This document shows positions 5,909 to 13,828 of a stretch of 30,338 bases of DNA, piece by piece. The stretch spans positions 1 to 30,338 of the IMG/VR virus record IMGVR_UViG_3300030106_000204, one strand, 5' to 3'. The translations under genes and the position numbers were made by a program. The DNA is from a virus. The stretch's first letter is position 1. Each line of letters begins with the position of its first letter. Below the pieces are notes generated by a model that did not search any database, was not told the DNA's origin, and worked only from the letters and a program-made list of their open reading frames with translations.

Positions 5909-6403
5909 ATGAAAATAATTAAAGATTTTAAATTTACACTTTTTTATATTTTATCAATAGCTTTGATAAATGTTGGATTTGTATATGTGCCATTAATACC
6001 ATTTTATGACACTATGTACCCACCAATGAGTATTATTGTTGGTATAATATTTATTTTGAGAGATTTTGCACAAAAAGAAATTGGTCATAAAGTTTTTATT
6101 GCTATGTTAATTGGTGCATTTCTTAGTTATATAATGGCAAATCCTTATATAGCTGTAGCATCTTTAGTCGCTTTTTTAGTTTCTGAAACAGTTGATTGGG
6201 GTGTTTATAGTTTTACAAAAAAGCCTTTACATCAAAGAATATTATTTAGTTCATTATTATCGACACCAATAGATAGTGCTATATTTTTATTAATGATTGG
6301 AAATTTTAGCATATTAGCTACGTCAACAATGTTTGTAAGTAAAATGTTAGCGTGTCTAGTAATTTGGTATTGGTTAGGTAAAAAAAATGAAACATATGTA
6401 TGA
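5909..6403 (+). CDS. VUT/YhhQ-like 7-deazaguanine precursor transporter
   Basis: 164-aa membrane protein with about five or six hydrophobic segments. The central block RDFAQKEIGHKVFIAMLIGA and the later LVSETVDWGVYS and LSTPIDSAIF match the signature of the VUT family, whose member YhhQ imports preQ0/preQ1. It is shorter than bacterial YhhQ (about 220 aa), lacking mainly terminal segments. The gene lies two genes before a DpdA-like transglycosylase, so the likely job is to raise preQ0 supply for phage DNA modification; that role is inferred from pairing known in other phages. It acts in the inner membrane. Confidence 0.75.
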   Translation: MKIIKDFKFTLFYILSIALINVGFVYVPLIPFYDTMYPPMSIIVGIIFILRDFAQKEIGHKVFIAMLIGAFLSYIMANPYIAVASLVAFLVSETVDWGVYSFTKKPLHQRILFSSLLSTPIDSAIFLLMIGNFSILATSTMFVSKMLACLVIWYWLGKKNETYV

Positions 6404-6626
6404 TTTCAAATTAGTTTGTAGATGTCCTAATGATAAATCTGTAAATATTTATGATGTTGAAATAAAATCAGATGAAACTATTGAAGTTGAAGAATTTTCT
6501 AAAATACAAAATAGAATTTATAATCAATTTATGTTTCAAGAAGATTTGTTTGAAATAATAAAAGCCAGATTTGAATTTGTAAAAATTATTGGTTATCATT
6601 TAGGAGTAAAGGTTATATCTAAATGA
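6387..6626 (+). CDS. 79-aa unknown inside the deazaguanine cassette
   Basis: Alternating strand and helix pattern: strand (FKLVCRCP), strand pair (YDVEIKSDETIEVEE), helix (FSKIQNRI...FEIIKARF), strand (VKIIGYHLGVKVI). It has two close Cys at residues about 13 and 15. The order is loosely like half a T-fold enzyme (QueF/QueD/FolE class), which would suit preQ0 chemistry, but no family motif is certain. It overlaps both neighbours (17 bp with the transporter, ATGA with the DpdA-like gene), so expression is coupled. An alternative start is ATG 6396. Confidence 0.6.
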   Translation: MKHMYDFKLVCRCPNDKSVNIYDVEIKSDETIEVEEFSKIQNRIYNQFMFQEDLFEIIKARFEFVKIIGYHLGVKVISK

Positions 6627-7333
6627 TTCATTATCATGGAACACCTATTACCCCTAGAACTGAACTATATAAAATGAGTGGAAAACATTTTTGTGTTAGT
6701 TTTTATAGACCAGATGATATTGATATTTGTTTACAAATAGGTCAATCAGTTATGTTAGATAATGGTGCTTTTAGTGCTTTTAAAAAAGGTGAAAAATTAA
6801 ATTTTAAAAATTATTATAAATGGTTAGAGGACAAATTAGGACACCCTCATTGGTGTGTAATACCAGATATTATAGATGGTAGTATATCACAGCAAAAAAA
6901 ACTTTTGCTTCAATTTCCTTACCCACCAGAATTATCAGCACCAGTTTGGCATATTGGATTAGATATTGAGTATCTTTATTTTTTATTAGATAGATACCCA
7001 AAAGTTTGTTTTGGTAGTAGTGGAAAGTATTGGAGTGTTGGTTCTTTACAATGGTGTCAAAGAATTGATTTTGTTTTTAATAATTTGATAAAAAAATATA
7101 AACATCTACCATATATTCATATGTTAAGAGGTTTATCAATGGGTGGAACTAAATACCCATTTGCATCTGCTGATAGTACAAATGTAGCTAGGAATTTTAA
7201 AACACTAAATAAATGTCCTGAAAAAATGGCAAGACAAATTGATTCAATGCAAAATCCTATTAATTGGAATAAAACTTTTAATCAACAAGAACTTTTTGAG
7301 GTAGAACATGAAGATAAAAAAAGCAAAAGATAG
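6623..7333 (+). CDS. dpdA: DpdA-like DNA guanine transglycosylase
   Basis: 236 aa related to tRNA-guanine transglycosylases. LDNGAF at 45-50 gives D46 in the place of the catalytic Asp of the TGT DSGGF motif; IPDIID at 80-85 supplies substrate-binding Asp; HMLRG at 166-170 replaces the HLLG-type motif; SADSTN at 182-187 places D184 as the probable nucleophile. There is no tRNA-specific zinc site. Short phage DpdA proteins exchange guanine in DNA for a 7-deazaguanine such as preQ0, protecting it from host restriction (established for related phages). No FolE, QueE or QueC gene is visible, so the base must be salvaged. Confidence 0.75.
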   Translation: MIHYHGTPITPRTELYKMSGKHFCVSFYRPDDIDICLQIGQSVMLDNGAFSAFKKGEKLNFKNYYKWLEDKLGHPHWCVIPDIIDGSISQQKKLLLQFPYPPELSAPVWHIGLDIEYLYFLLDRYPKVCFGSSGKYWSVGSLQWCQRIDFVFNNLIKKYKHLPYIHMLRGLSMGGTKYPFASADSTNVARNFKTLNKCPEKMARQIDSMQNPINWNKTFNQQELFEVEHEDKKSKR

Positions 7334-7601
7334 TTATTATGAGATAAAGCAAATATGCAAAGATTTAAAAGAAAATAACTTGAAAAAAAGAATTAGAGAA
7401 GAAGGTAGATTTGAAGATGTACCAAAACATATTTCAGATAAAGATGCTATAGGTAGGGTTAGAAGAAAACCATATATGAACTTTTTTCAATCTGTAAAAT
7501 ATCATTTTGACCAGACACTATTAACACAACCATCTGGGGTAACAGCTACTAATAAAAACTATGACTATGCTAATAGTAAATTTATTGAACAATTAGATTA
7601 A
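7308..7601 (+). CDS. Hypothetical basic protein, 97 aa
   Basis: Lys/Arg-rich, mostly helical first half (CKDLKENNLKKRIREEGRF) and a more polar second half. It overlaps the DpdA-like gene by 26 bp with a GAGGT site inside that gene, so it belongs to the same transcript and might assist DNA modification. No domain is recognised. Confidence 0.65.
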   Translation: MKIKKAKDSYYEIKQICKDLKENNLKKRIREEGRFEDVPKHISDKDAIGRVRRKPYMNFFQSVKYHFDQTLLTQPSGVTATNKNYDYANSKFIEQLD

Positions 7602-7602
7602 A

Positions 7603-7830
7603 ATGTTAGTTAGTACAAATATAAAATATCAATCCAAAAAAATGAGTTTGGTTGAATCTTTTGTTAATGTTTTTATAGGTTATATTGTTGCTGTAATAGC
7701 TAATTTAGCTGTACTTCCTTTATTTGGCTATAATGTTACATTTATTGATGGTTCTTTAATTGGACTAGCATTTACAATCATAAGTTTGATTAGAACATAT
7801 ATAATTAGAAGAATATTTAATTACAGGTGA
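7603..7830 (+). CDS. DUF7220-like small membrane protein
   Basis: 75 aa (62 if translation starts at Met 14, ATG 7642). The pattern SLVESFVNVFIGYIVAVIANL, shortened here to its key part VNVFIGYIVAV, then PLFGYN, a second hydrophobic helix and RTYIIRRIFN resembles the two-helix DUF7220 family found in many phages. Function is unknown. It lies between the modification genes and the methyltransferase. No good ribosome site is seen for either start. Confidence 0.65.
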   Translation: MLVSTNIKYQSKKMSLVESFVNVFIGYIVAVIANLAVLPLFGYNVTFIDGSLIGLAFTIISLIRTYIIRRIFNYR

Positions 7831-7833
7831 TTT

Positions 7834-9024
7834 ATGAACATTCAAGAAATAGAAATTGAAAAATTAATACCTTATCATAACAACCCTAGAAAAGACCAAG
7901 CGGTTGATAAAGTTGCCAGTTCAATAAATGAATATGGTTTTCAGCAACCTATAGTGGTTGATAAAAATATGGTTCTAATTGTTGGTCATACTCGTTTGAT
8001 GGGTGCAAAAAAACTAGGTTTAAAAAAAGTACCAGTAACTATAGCAAACTTATCTGAGTCTAAAGCTAAAGCCTACAGGATTGCGGATAATAGGTTAAAT
8101 GAAGATAGTGCATGGGATTTTGATTTATTGGATATAGAAATAAAAAACTTATTAGATGATGATTACAATATAGATTTGTTAGGTTTTGATTCATCTGAAT
8201 TAGATAAGTTTTTAAAAAATGATGAGCAATATTTAACAGATGAAGATGAAGTTCCAGAACCACCCAAAGAACCAAATTCAAAACTTGGTGACATTTATGA
8301 ACTAGGAGAGCATAGGTTAATGTGCGGAGATAGTACTAAAGAAAGTGATATCATTAAACTAATGAATGGACAAAAAGCAGAAATGGTATTTACTGACCCA
8401 CCTTATGGAATGTTTTTAGAAACTGATTATAGTAAAATTAAAGGTAGCGAAAAGTCAATAGGTTTTAAAGGTAATAAAAAGGGTAATAAATATAATAAAA
8501 TTTTAGGGGATAATGAAGATTTTACAGATTTGTTAATATCTAACATTTTTAAAAACTTTAAATACTGCAAAGAAATCTTTATATGGGGTGGTGATTATTT
8601 TGTTGATTTATTGCCTAATTATGGAAAAGATGGTAGTTGGTTTGTATGGAATAAAAGAAGTTCTGAAGCACAGCAAAAAGGCATTGGAAATTGTTTTGAA
8701 TTATTATGGTCTAAAAAAAAACACAAGAGAATAGTTTATGATTTTGAGTGGTTTGGTTTTTTAAGTAAAGATGACCCTAAAGAAGCAAGAAACAGACTTC
8801 ACCCTTCAATGAAGCCCACGATATTACTCACTAAAATAATAGAAAGTTATTCTGAAAAAAACAATTTAATAGCAGATATTTATTTAGGTAGTGGCTCAAC
8901 ATTAATAGCTTGTGAAAAAACAAAAAGAAAATGTTATGGTATTGAACTAGACCCTACATATGTAGATGTAATAATTCAAAGATGGGAAAACTTTACTGGC
9001 AAGAAAGCCAAAAAAATTAATTAG
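7834..9024 (+). CDS. ParB-domain DNA methyltransferase (N6-A or N4-C)
   Basis: 396 aa in two parts. Residues 1-110 form a ParB/Srx-type domain (LIPYHNNPR, VGHTRLMGAKKLG, YRIADNRLNE). Residues about 150-396 form an amino-methyltransferase with DPPY at 188-191, then HPSMKP and, near the end, DIYLGSGSTLIACE (AdoMet motif) and GIELDP. Catalytic motif before AdoMet motif is the beta-class order. Such fusions are common in phages and likely methylate phage DNA against restriction. Its site cannot be predicted. AGGTGA precedes ATG 7834. It is the last gene before the packaging block. Confidence 0.88.
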   Translation: MNIQEIEIEKLIPYHNNPRKDQAVDKVASSINEYGFQQPIVVDKNMVLIVGHTRLMGAKKLGLKKVPVTIANLSESKAKAYRIADNRLNEDSAWDFDLLDIEIKNLLDDDYNIDLLGFDSSELDKFLKNDEQYLTDEDEVPEPPKEPNSKLGDIYELGEHRLMCGDSTKESDIIKLMNGQKAEMVFTDPPYGMFLETDYSKIKGSEKSIGFKGNKKGNKYNKILGDNEDFTDLLISNIFKNFKYCKEIFIWGGDYFVDLLPNYGKDGSWFVWNKRSSEAQQKGIGNCFELLWSKKKHKRIVYDFEWFGFLSKDDPKEARNRLHPSMKPTILLTKIIESYSEKNNLIADIYLGSGSTLIACEKTKRKCYGIELDPTYVDVIIQRWENFTGKKAKKIN

Positions 9025-9079
9025 ATTTATTTTATAAAATTTGGTAATAAAAAAATACCTCACTAAGAGCAAATAGGAA
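9025..9079. other. Short AT-rich gap before packaging genes
   Basis: 55-bp gap between methyltransferase and terminase genes, one of the few real gaps in the rightward gene series. It contains TATAAA (9033-9038) but no matching -35, so a late promoter here is possible but not supported by a clear motif. Confidence 0.3.
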
Positions 9080-9385
9080 ATGGCAAGACCAAAGAAATAT
9101 AATATAGATACTAAACAAGTCCAAAAGTTAGCTTCATTAGGTTGTACCAATAAAGAAATATCAGAGTTTTTCGGTTGTTCAGCAGACCTTTTAGAAAAGA
9201 GTTATTCGGAATTTCTGACAAAAGGAAGGGCAGAACAGCGAATTAGGCTAAGACAGCTTCAATGGCAATCAGCAGAGAAAGGTAATGTTGTGATGCAAAT
9301 CTTTCTTGGAAAGAATATGCTAGGACAACAAGATAAGATAGAGCAAACAGAATTAGATGAACCTTTAGTATGGTCTGCTGATTAA
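9080..9385 (+). CDS. Terminase small subunit-like protein
   Basis: 101 aa. An N-terminal helix-turn-helix (QKLASLGCTNKEISEFFGCS) followed by a helical segment and a C-terminal tail ending in PLVWSAD, the usual plan of short phage terminase small subunits that recognise phage DNA and activate the large subunit. Its stop overlaps the ATG of the large subunit gene (TAATG). Assignment rests on HTH and position. Confidence 0.75.
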   Translation: MARPKKYNIDTKQVQKLASLGCTNKEISEFFGCSADLLEKSYSEFLTKGRAEQRIRLRQLQWQSAEKGNVVMQIFLGKNMLGQQDKIEQTELDEPLVWSAD

Positions 9386-10602
9386 TGCCATTAACAAAAC
9401 CACAAAAGAATGTAATTAAAGATGATTCAAGATTTAGGGTTTTAATTACTGGGCGAAGGTTTGGTAAAACATATCTTGCCATAAATGAACTAGCTAAGTT
9501 TGCAAGTATTCCGAATAATAAAGTTTGGTATGTTGCACCCAGTTATAGACAAGCAAAAGCTATATGTTGGGGTGTATTAAAAGAAAAGATGATATATCAT
9601 AAATGGGTAAAGAGCATAAACCATAGTGATTTAACAATAACTTTAAAGAACAATAGCCAGATAACACTTAGAGGTAGTGACAACGAACAATCTCTTAGAG
9701 GTGTTGGTTTGGATTTTTTATGTATTGATGAATTTGCAGATGTAAGCAAAGAAGCATGGTATGAAGTTCTTAGACCAACATTGTCAGACACTAAAGGTCA
9801 TGCTCTATTCTGCGGTAGTCCTAGAGGTTTTGGTAACTGGTCATATGAATTATTTAAGATGGGTGAAAACAATAAAGATTGGAAAAGTTTCCAATATACA
9901 ACCCTAGAGGGTGAACAAGTATCAGAAGATGAAATAGAACAGGCAAAACAAGATTTAGATTTAAGAACATTTCAACAAGAATATGAAGCTACGTTTGTAA
10001 ATTATTCTGGTATGATTTATTATAATTTCAGTAGAGATAAAAATATAATTGAAAAATATAATAAAAATACAGGGGTTTTACATATTGGTTTAGATTTTAA
10101 TGTAGACCCAATGAGTGCTGTAGTATGTATTATAGAAAATGATAGAATTTTTGTGGTAGATGAAGTACAAATATATAGCAGTAATACAAACGAAATGTGT
10201 GATGAGATTAAAACCAGATACAAGAATAAGCAGATAGTTGTTTATCCAGACCCCAGTGCAAGACAAAGAAAAACATCTGCGGGTGGATTAACTGATTTAT
10301 CTATATTGAAAAATAATGGTTTTGATGTAAGATGTAGAAGTACAGCACCTTTAATAAGGGATAGGATTAATGCAGTAAATTCAAAGCTGAAAAACGTAAA
10401 TGGTAAAAACAGCTTGTTTATTGTTAAATTCTGTAAAAATGCAATCAAAAGCATAGAAAGACAGATTTACAAGGAAGGTACACATATTCCTGATAAAGAT
10501 AGTGGATTTGACCACATGAATGATGCTCTAGGTTATCTAGTAGAGTATAATTTTCCGCTTAGAAGGAATTTTGCACCAAGCCAACCTAAAAGGTGGAGTT
10601 GA
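9385..10602 (+). CDS. terL: Terminase large subunit
   Basis: 405 aa. ATPase domain with Walker A GRRFGKT (23-29), Walker B FLCIDE (D115, E116) and coupling motif CGSPRG (143-148). C-terminal RNaseH-like nuclease with LDFNVDP (D237), YPDPSARQ and a late DHMNDALGYL acidic pair. It pumps DNA into the prohead and cuts it to length. Length is typical. Headful or site-specific cutting cannot be read from the sequence, but the diverged ends of the contig fit a circularly permuted genome. The TGA overlaps the portal ATG. Confidence 0.95.
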   Translation: MPLTKPQKNVIKDDSRFRVLITGRRFGKTYLAINELAKFASIPNNKVWYVAPSYRQAKAICWGVLKEKMIYHKWVKSINHSDLTITLKNNSQITLRGSDNEQSLRGVGLDFLCIDEFADVSKEAWYEVLRPTLSDTKGHALFCGSPRGFGNWSYELFKMGENNKDWKSFQYTTLEGEQVSEDEIEQAKQDLDLRTFQQEYEATFVNYSGMIYYNFSRDKNIIEKYNKNTGVLHIGLDFNVDPMSAVVCIIENDRIFVVDEVQIYSSNTNEMCDEIKTRYKNKQIVVYPDPSARQRKTSAGGLTDLSILKNNGFDVRCRSTAPLIRDRINAVNSKLKNVNGKNSLFIVKFCKNAIKSIERQIYKEGTHIPDKDSGFDHMNDALGYLVEYNFPLRRNFAPSQPKRWS

Positions 10603-12026
10603 TGAACAGGGAAACACTAACTAGAAAACATGAATTATGGGATAAGAATATATCAAACTGGGAGTTTTATATTCGTAGTTATTTAGGCGGTAATGATTAT
10701 AAAAATGGATATTACTTGCACAGATATGTTTTAGAATCACCAGAAGAATATGATGCTAGAATTAGACATACCCCAGTTGATAATCATTGCAAAAACGTAG
10801 TTCAAATATACACAAGTTTTTTATGGCGAGTACCACCAACTAGAGATTATGGTAGTTTAGATGGTGATGAACAATTATCTTCATTTTTAGTTGATGCAGA
10901 CTTAGATGGAAGAAACTTCAATACTATAATGCGAGAAGTTCAGATGAACGCTAGTATTTATGGTAATTGTTGGGTCATTGTTGATAAACCACAATCAAAC
11001 GCTAAGACAAGAGCAGAAGAATTAGCACAAGACATTAGACCTTATATTTCAATATATACACCAGAAAATGTTGTAAACTGGAATTATGCAAGGTCAGCTA
11101 GTGGTAGATTTTATTTAGATATGTTGATGGTTGTTGAAGATATAAATGTAGATAGGGCAATAATAAAAGTATTTACAGAAGAAACAATTGGCACCTATGA
11201 GGTAGAGGAGTATCAAGAAGAATATACAAAAGGTGATTTTAGATTAATTGAAGAAGTTCCAAACCCAATAGGTAAGATACCCGCAGTAAATGTTTACAAT
11301 CTCAGAGGTGCTAAAAGACCCATAGGTATCAGCGACTTGGCAGATGTAGCTTATTTACAGCAATCTATATACAACGATTATTCAGAAAAAGAACAGTTGA
11401 TTAGATTAGCAAACCACCCAAGTTTGGTAAAAACCCCTAATGTTGAAGCTAGTGCGGGTGCGGGTGCAATCATTGAAATACCAGAAGATTTAGAAGCAAC
11501 TTTAAAACCTTACATAATACAGCCAAGCGGACAAAACTTAGATGGTATTATGAAATGTATACAAAACAAAGTAGATGCTATTGATAGAATAACCCACATG
11601 GGTTCTGTAAGGGCAACAGGTAACCAAATAGCTAGTGGGATAGCACTACAAACAGAATTTCAATTATTAAACGCTAGATTGTCAGAAAAAGCAGATTATT
11701 TAGAAAATGCCGAAGAACAAATATGGGGTTTGTTTGCTATGTGGCAAGATAAACAATTTGATGGTTCTATAAATTATCCAGATACATTTGACATCAGGGA
11801 TTGGGCAAATGATTTACAATATTTACAAATGGCAAAAGCAAGTGGCATAAAATCAGAAACATTTAACAAAGAATTAGATAAACAAATAGCACAGGCTGTA
11901 ATTGATGATTCTGAAATGATAAAATCTATAAATGAAGAAATTGACAATACCAGAACAGTTAGAGGTCAATTTACAACAACAGAAGTAGAAGGGCAAACAG
12001 TTGGCGAGGAAGAAGAAGAAGCGTAG
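10602..12026 (+). CDS. Portal protein
   Basis: 474 aa, directly after the large terminase, with the length and plan of siphovirus portal proteins. Visible landmarks: NHCKNVVQIYTSFLWRVPP near the N-terminus (wing/stem), PKGLI-like GIPAVNVYNLRG region around 230, and a C-terminal acidic tail ending in EGQTVGEEEEEA. It forms the dodecameric DNA channel and packaging motor dock. The start is ATG 10602 (TGATG overlap, GGAG just upstream); the in-frame GTG at 10593 is less likely. Confidence 0.85.
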   Translation: MNRETLTRKHELWDKNISNWEFYIRSYLGGNDYKNGYYLHRYVLESPEEYDARIRHTPVDNHCKNVVQIYTSFLWRVPPTRDYGSLDGDEQLSSFLVDADLDGRNFNTIMREVQMNASIYGNCWVIVDKPQSNAKTRAEELAQDIRPYISIYTPENVVNWNYARSASGRFYLDMLMVVEDINVDRAIIKVFTEETIGTYEVEEYQEEYTKGDFRLIEEVPNPIGKIPAVNVYNLRGAKRPIGISDLADVAYLQQSIYNDYSEKEQLIRLANHPSLVKTPNVEASAGAGAIIEIPEDLEATLKPYIIQPSGQNLDGIMKCIQNKVDAIDRITHMGSVRATGNQIASGIALQTEFQLLNARLSEKADYLENAEEQIWGLFAMWQDKQFDGSINYPDTFDIRDWANDLQYLQMAKASGIKSETFNKELDKQIAQAVIDDSEMIKSINEEIDNTRTVRGQFTTTEVEGQTVGEEEEEA

Positions 12027-12192
12027 ATTAGTTCCTAAAGACAAACAAACAGGTATTCCAAAAAAATATCTATCTGGTCTAAAAGGTGCAAAAAGAAATG
12101 CTAGGGCAAATTTATTGAAGCAAGTAAGTGCTTTATATAGGTCTGGTGCAAAAATACCATTATCATTATTAAGGCGAAGGAACAGGGCATAA
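12001..12192 (+). CDS. Basic mini-protein, 63 aa (TTG start)
   Basis: Begins at TTG 12001 inside the portal gene with GAAGGG upstream; no ATG is available in frame. Starts MARKKKKRR and continues Lys/Arg-rich, predicted helical. Coupled to the next gene by TAATG. Located between portal and MuF-like genes, so a head or DNA-associated role is likely. No named function. Confidence 0.65.
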   Translation: MARKKKKRRLVPKDKQTGIPKKYLSGLKGAKRNARANLLKQVSALYRSGAKIPLSLLRRRNRA

Positions 12193-12461
12193 TGGCGGTA
12201 AGAAGAAAACCTTTATCAGCTAAAGTTGTTGCAACACTTAAAACAAAAGCAAAAAAATCTAAATTATTTAATATAACAGATTTGAAGCGTAGTTATCGTA
12301 AAGGTCAAGGTGCATTTTTATCTGCGGGTTCAAGACCTAGAATCCCTATGTCAGCATGGGCTATGGCTAGAGTGAACAAATTAATAAAATTAGGTGCAAG
12401 GGCAACATTTGACAAAGAAATAATCCGAACTGCACAAAAGAGAAATAGAAAAAAGAAATGA
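12192..12461 (+). CDS. Small basic phage protein, DUF5824-like
   Basis: 89 aa. The block YRKGQGAFLSAGSRPRIP followed by SAWAMARVNKL is a pattern I associate with a family of small phage proteins (DUF5824-like, from memory). The rest is Lys/Arg-rich, ending in RNRKKK. Close to the head genes; a capsid or DNA-binding role is inferred. The exact family name needs a profile search. Confidence 0.65.
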   Translation: MAVRRKPLSAKVVATLKTKAKKSKLFNITDLKRSYRKGQGAFLSAGSRPRIPMSAWAMARVNKLIKLGARATFDKEIIRTAQKRNRKKK

Positions 12462-12465
12462 TTAT

Positions 12466-12633
12466 ATGGACAAAGAAAAAACTAAATTTTGTATTAGGTG
12501 CAATGTCGCACTTAAAAAAACCGAGTTGAAAGATGTTTATAAATGTATAGCTTGTGGAATGATAACAAACGAAAGATTAGATGATAGGCAATCCTGGCAA
12601 AAACCTAGTAAAAACAAGGACTTAGATGGCTAA
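12466..12633 (+). CDS. 55-aa zinc-ribbon protein
   Basis: ATG 12466 to TAA 12631-12633. FCIRCNVAL and YKCIACGM supply two CxxC pairs 16 residues apart, a clear small zinc ribbon, followed by a polar basic tail. It overlaps the next ATG by 8 bp. The frame starting at ATG 12458 ends quickly, so 12466 is preferred. Role unknown; possibly protein or nucleic-acid contact during head assembly. Confidence 0.65.
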   Translation: MDKEKTKFCIRCNVALKKTELKDVYKCIACGMITNERLDDRQSWQKPSKNKDLDG

Positions 12634-12913
12634 ATATAGAGGAAAAGATGTAAAACTTAATAAACCTTTTAGGCTATCTACAGCAGAATCTAAAAGAAAA
12701 AAGTTTGGTGTTTACGTTAAAAACAAAGCTACAGGCAAGGTAAACAAAGTTACTTTTGGTGCTAGAGGTATGTCTATCAAGAAAAGCATACCCGCTAGAC
12801 AAAAATCATTTTTAGCTAGAATGGGTGGTGTTCTAAAAGAAGTAAAAGGGCAAAAGTCTTTATCACCTGCTTTTTGGTCTATAAGGGCGTGGAAAAAGAA
12901 CTTTCCATTGTAA
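12626..12913 (+). CDS. Conserved small phage head-region protein, 95 aa
   Basis: Contains a pattern seen in a group of phage structural-region proteins: KKFGVYVKN, KVTFGARGM, then PARQKSFLARMG and an aromatic end (FWSIRAWKKNF). In relatives with a longer His/Cys middle this is linked to head assembly. Here the Cys/His are missing. Basic overall. Function inferred from position only. Confidence 0.65.
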   Translation: MAKYRGKDVKLNKPFRLSTAESKRKKFGVYVKNKATGKVNKVTFGARGMSIKKSIPARQKSFLARMGGVLKEVKGQKSLSPAFWSIRAWKKNFPL

Positions 12914-12916
12914 AAT

Positions 12917-13819
12917 ATGTCCAGAATTTTAGAAAAATTAGCAGATGAGCATGAAGAAAGAATAATTAATGTTTTATACAAGCTAGAAGAAGATGTTGTT
13001 AAAGAAGTTACAAGAGCAACAAAAGGTCAGTTAGTATCACAAAGACTAGCAATTCAATTACAACCACAAATTAGAAAGTTAGTAGCTGATAATTACCTTA
13101 ATGAAGCAGATATAATCATCAATGAAGAGTATAATAAGATAGCCAAAGAGGTTTTAGACACATTTGGTGAAATGCCTATTCCTAAGAAGTTTAAAAGCCT
13201 TACAGAAGTAGATTTGCAGACAATCAATGCTCTTAAAACACAATCTTTTAGCGGTTTTGAGGATATTGCAGAAAGATTTTCTAAAGTAATTAATGATGAA
13301 ATTTACCAAAGTACAATAGCGGGTAGACCATTTGAAGATATGGTCAGTAATATAAAATCTCATATCAATGGTGTTTACAAAACGTCAAATACTCGTGAGA
13401 TAAATGAATTAGTTGATTTTATTAACGAGAATAAGTTTGATAGCACGAAAAAAGCACAAGTAGAAGATGCTGTAAGGAAGTTACATACCCAATATGCTTC
13501 CGATAGGGCGGGAAACAACCTAAGACGTTATGCAAGTCAAATAGCACATGATTCAGTAATGCAGTTTCATGGTCAGTTTACAGTAGCGAAAGCAAAAGAA
13601 GCGGGATTAACACATTTTACATATACTGGTACGCTTGTAAGGGATAGTAGACCTTTTTGCCAGAATATGCTAAATAGGACATTAACCGAAAAAGAAATTC
13701 GGGATATTTGGAATAATCAAGGTTGGCAAGGAAAATCAACTGGTGACCCATTTATTGTTAGAGGTGGATATAGATGCCGACATACTTGGATTCCAACAGA
13801 CCCAAACTGGGATATATAG
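12917..13819 (+). CDS. MuF-like minor head protein
   Basis: 300 aa. Long helical N-terminus and the C-terminal SPP1 gp7/MuF-type domain: VRDSRPFCQ near 243-251, then NNQGWQG, GGYRCRHTWIP near 283-293. MuF-type minor capsid proteins bind the portal and help DNA delivery or head assembly. There is no extra toxin domain after MuF. It lies in the expected place between portal and scaffold. The start at ATG 12917 lacks a clear ribosome site. Confidence 0.85.
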   Translation: MSRILEKLADEHEERIINVLYKLEEDVVKEVTRATKGQLVSQRLAIQLQPQIRKLVADNYLNEADIIINEEYNKIAKEVLDTFGEMPIPKKFKSLTEVDLQTINALKTQSFSGFEDIAERFSKVINDEIYQSTIAGRPFEDMVSNIKSHINGVYKTSNTREINELVDFINENKFDSTKKAQVEDAVRKLHTQYASDRAGNNLRRYASQIAHDSVMQFHGQFTVAKAKEAGLTHFTYTGTLVRDSRPFCQNMLNRTLTEKEIRDIWNNQGWQGKSTGDPFIVRGGYRCRHTWIPTDPNWDI

Positions 13820-13828
13820 GAGTAAGAA

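Noticed and set aside
12458-12535. Alternative frame from ATG 12458
   Set aside because: It stops after about 24 codons; the frame from ATG 12466 has the clear zinc-ribbon Cys pairs.
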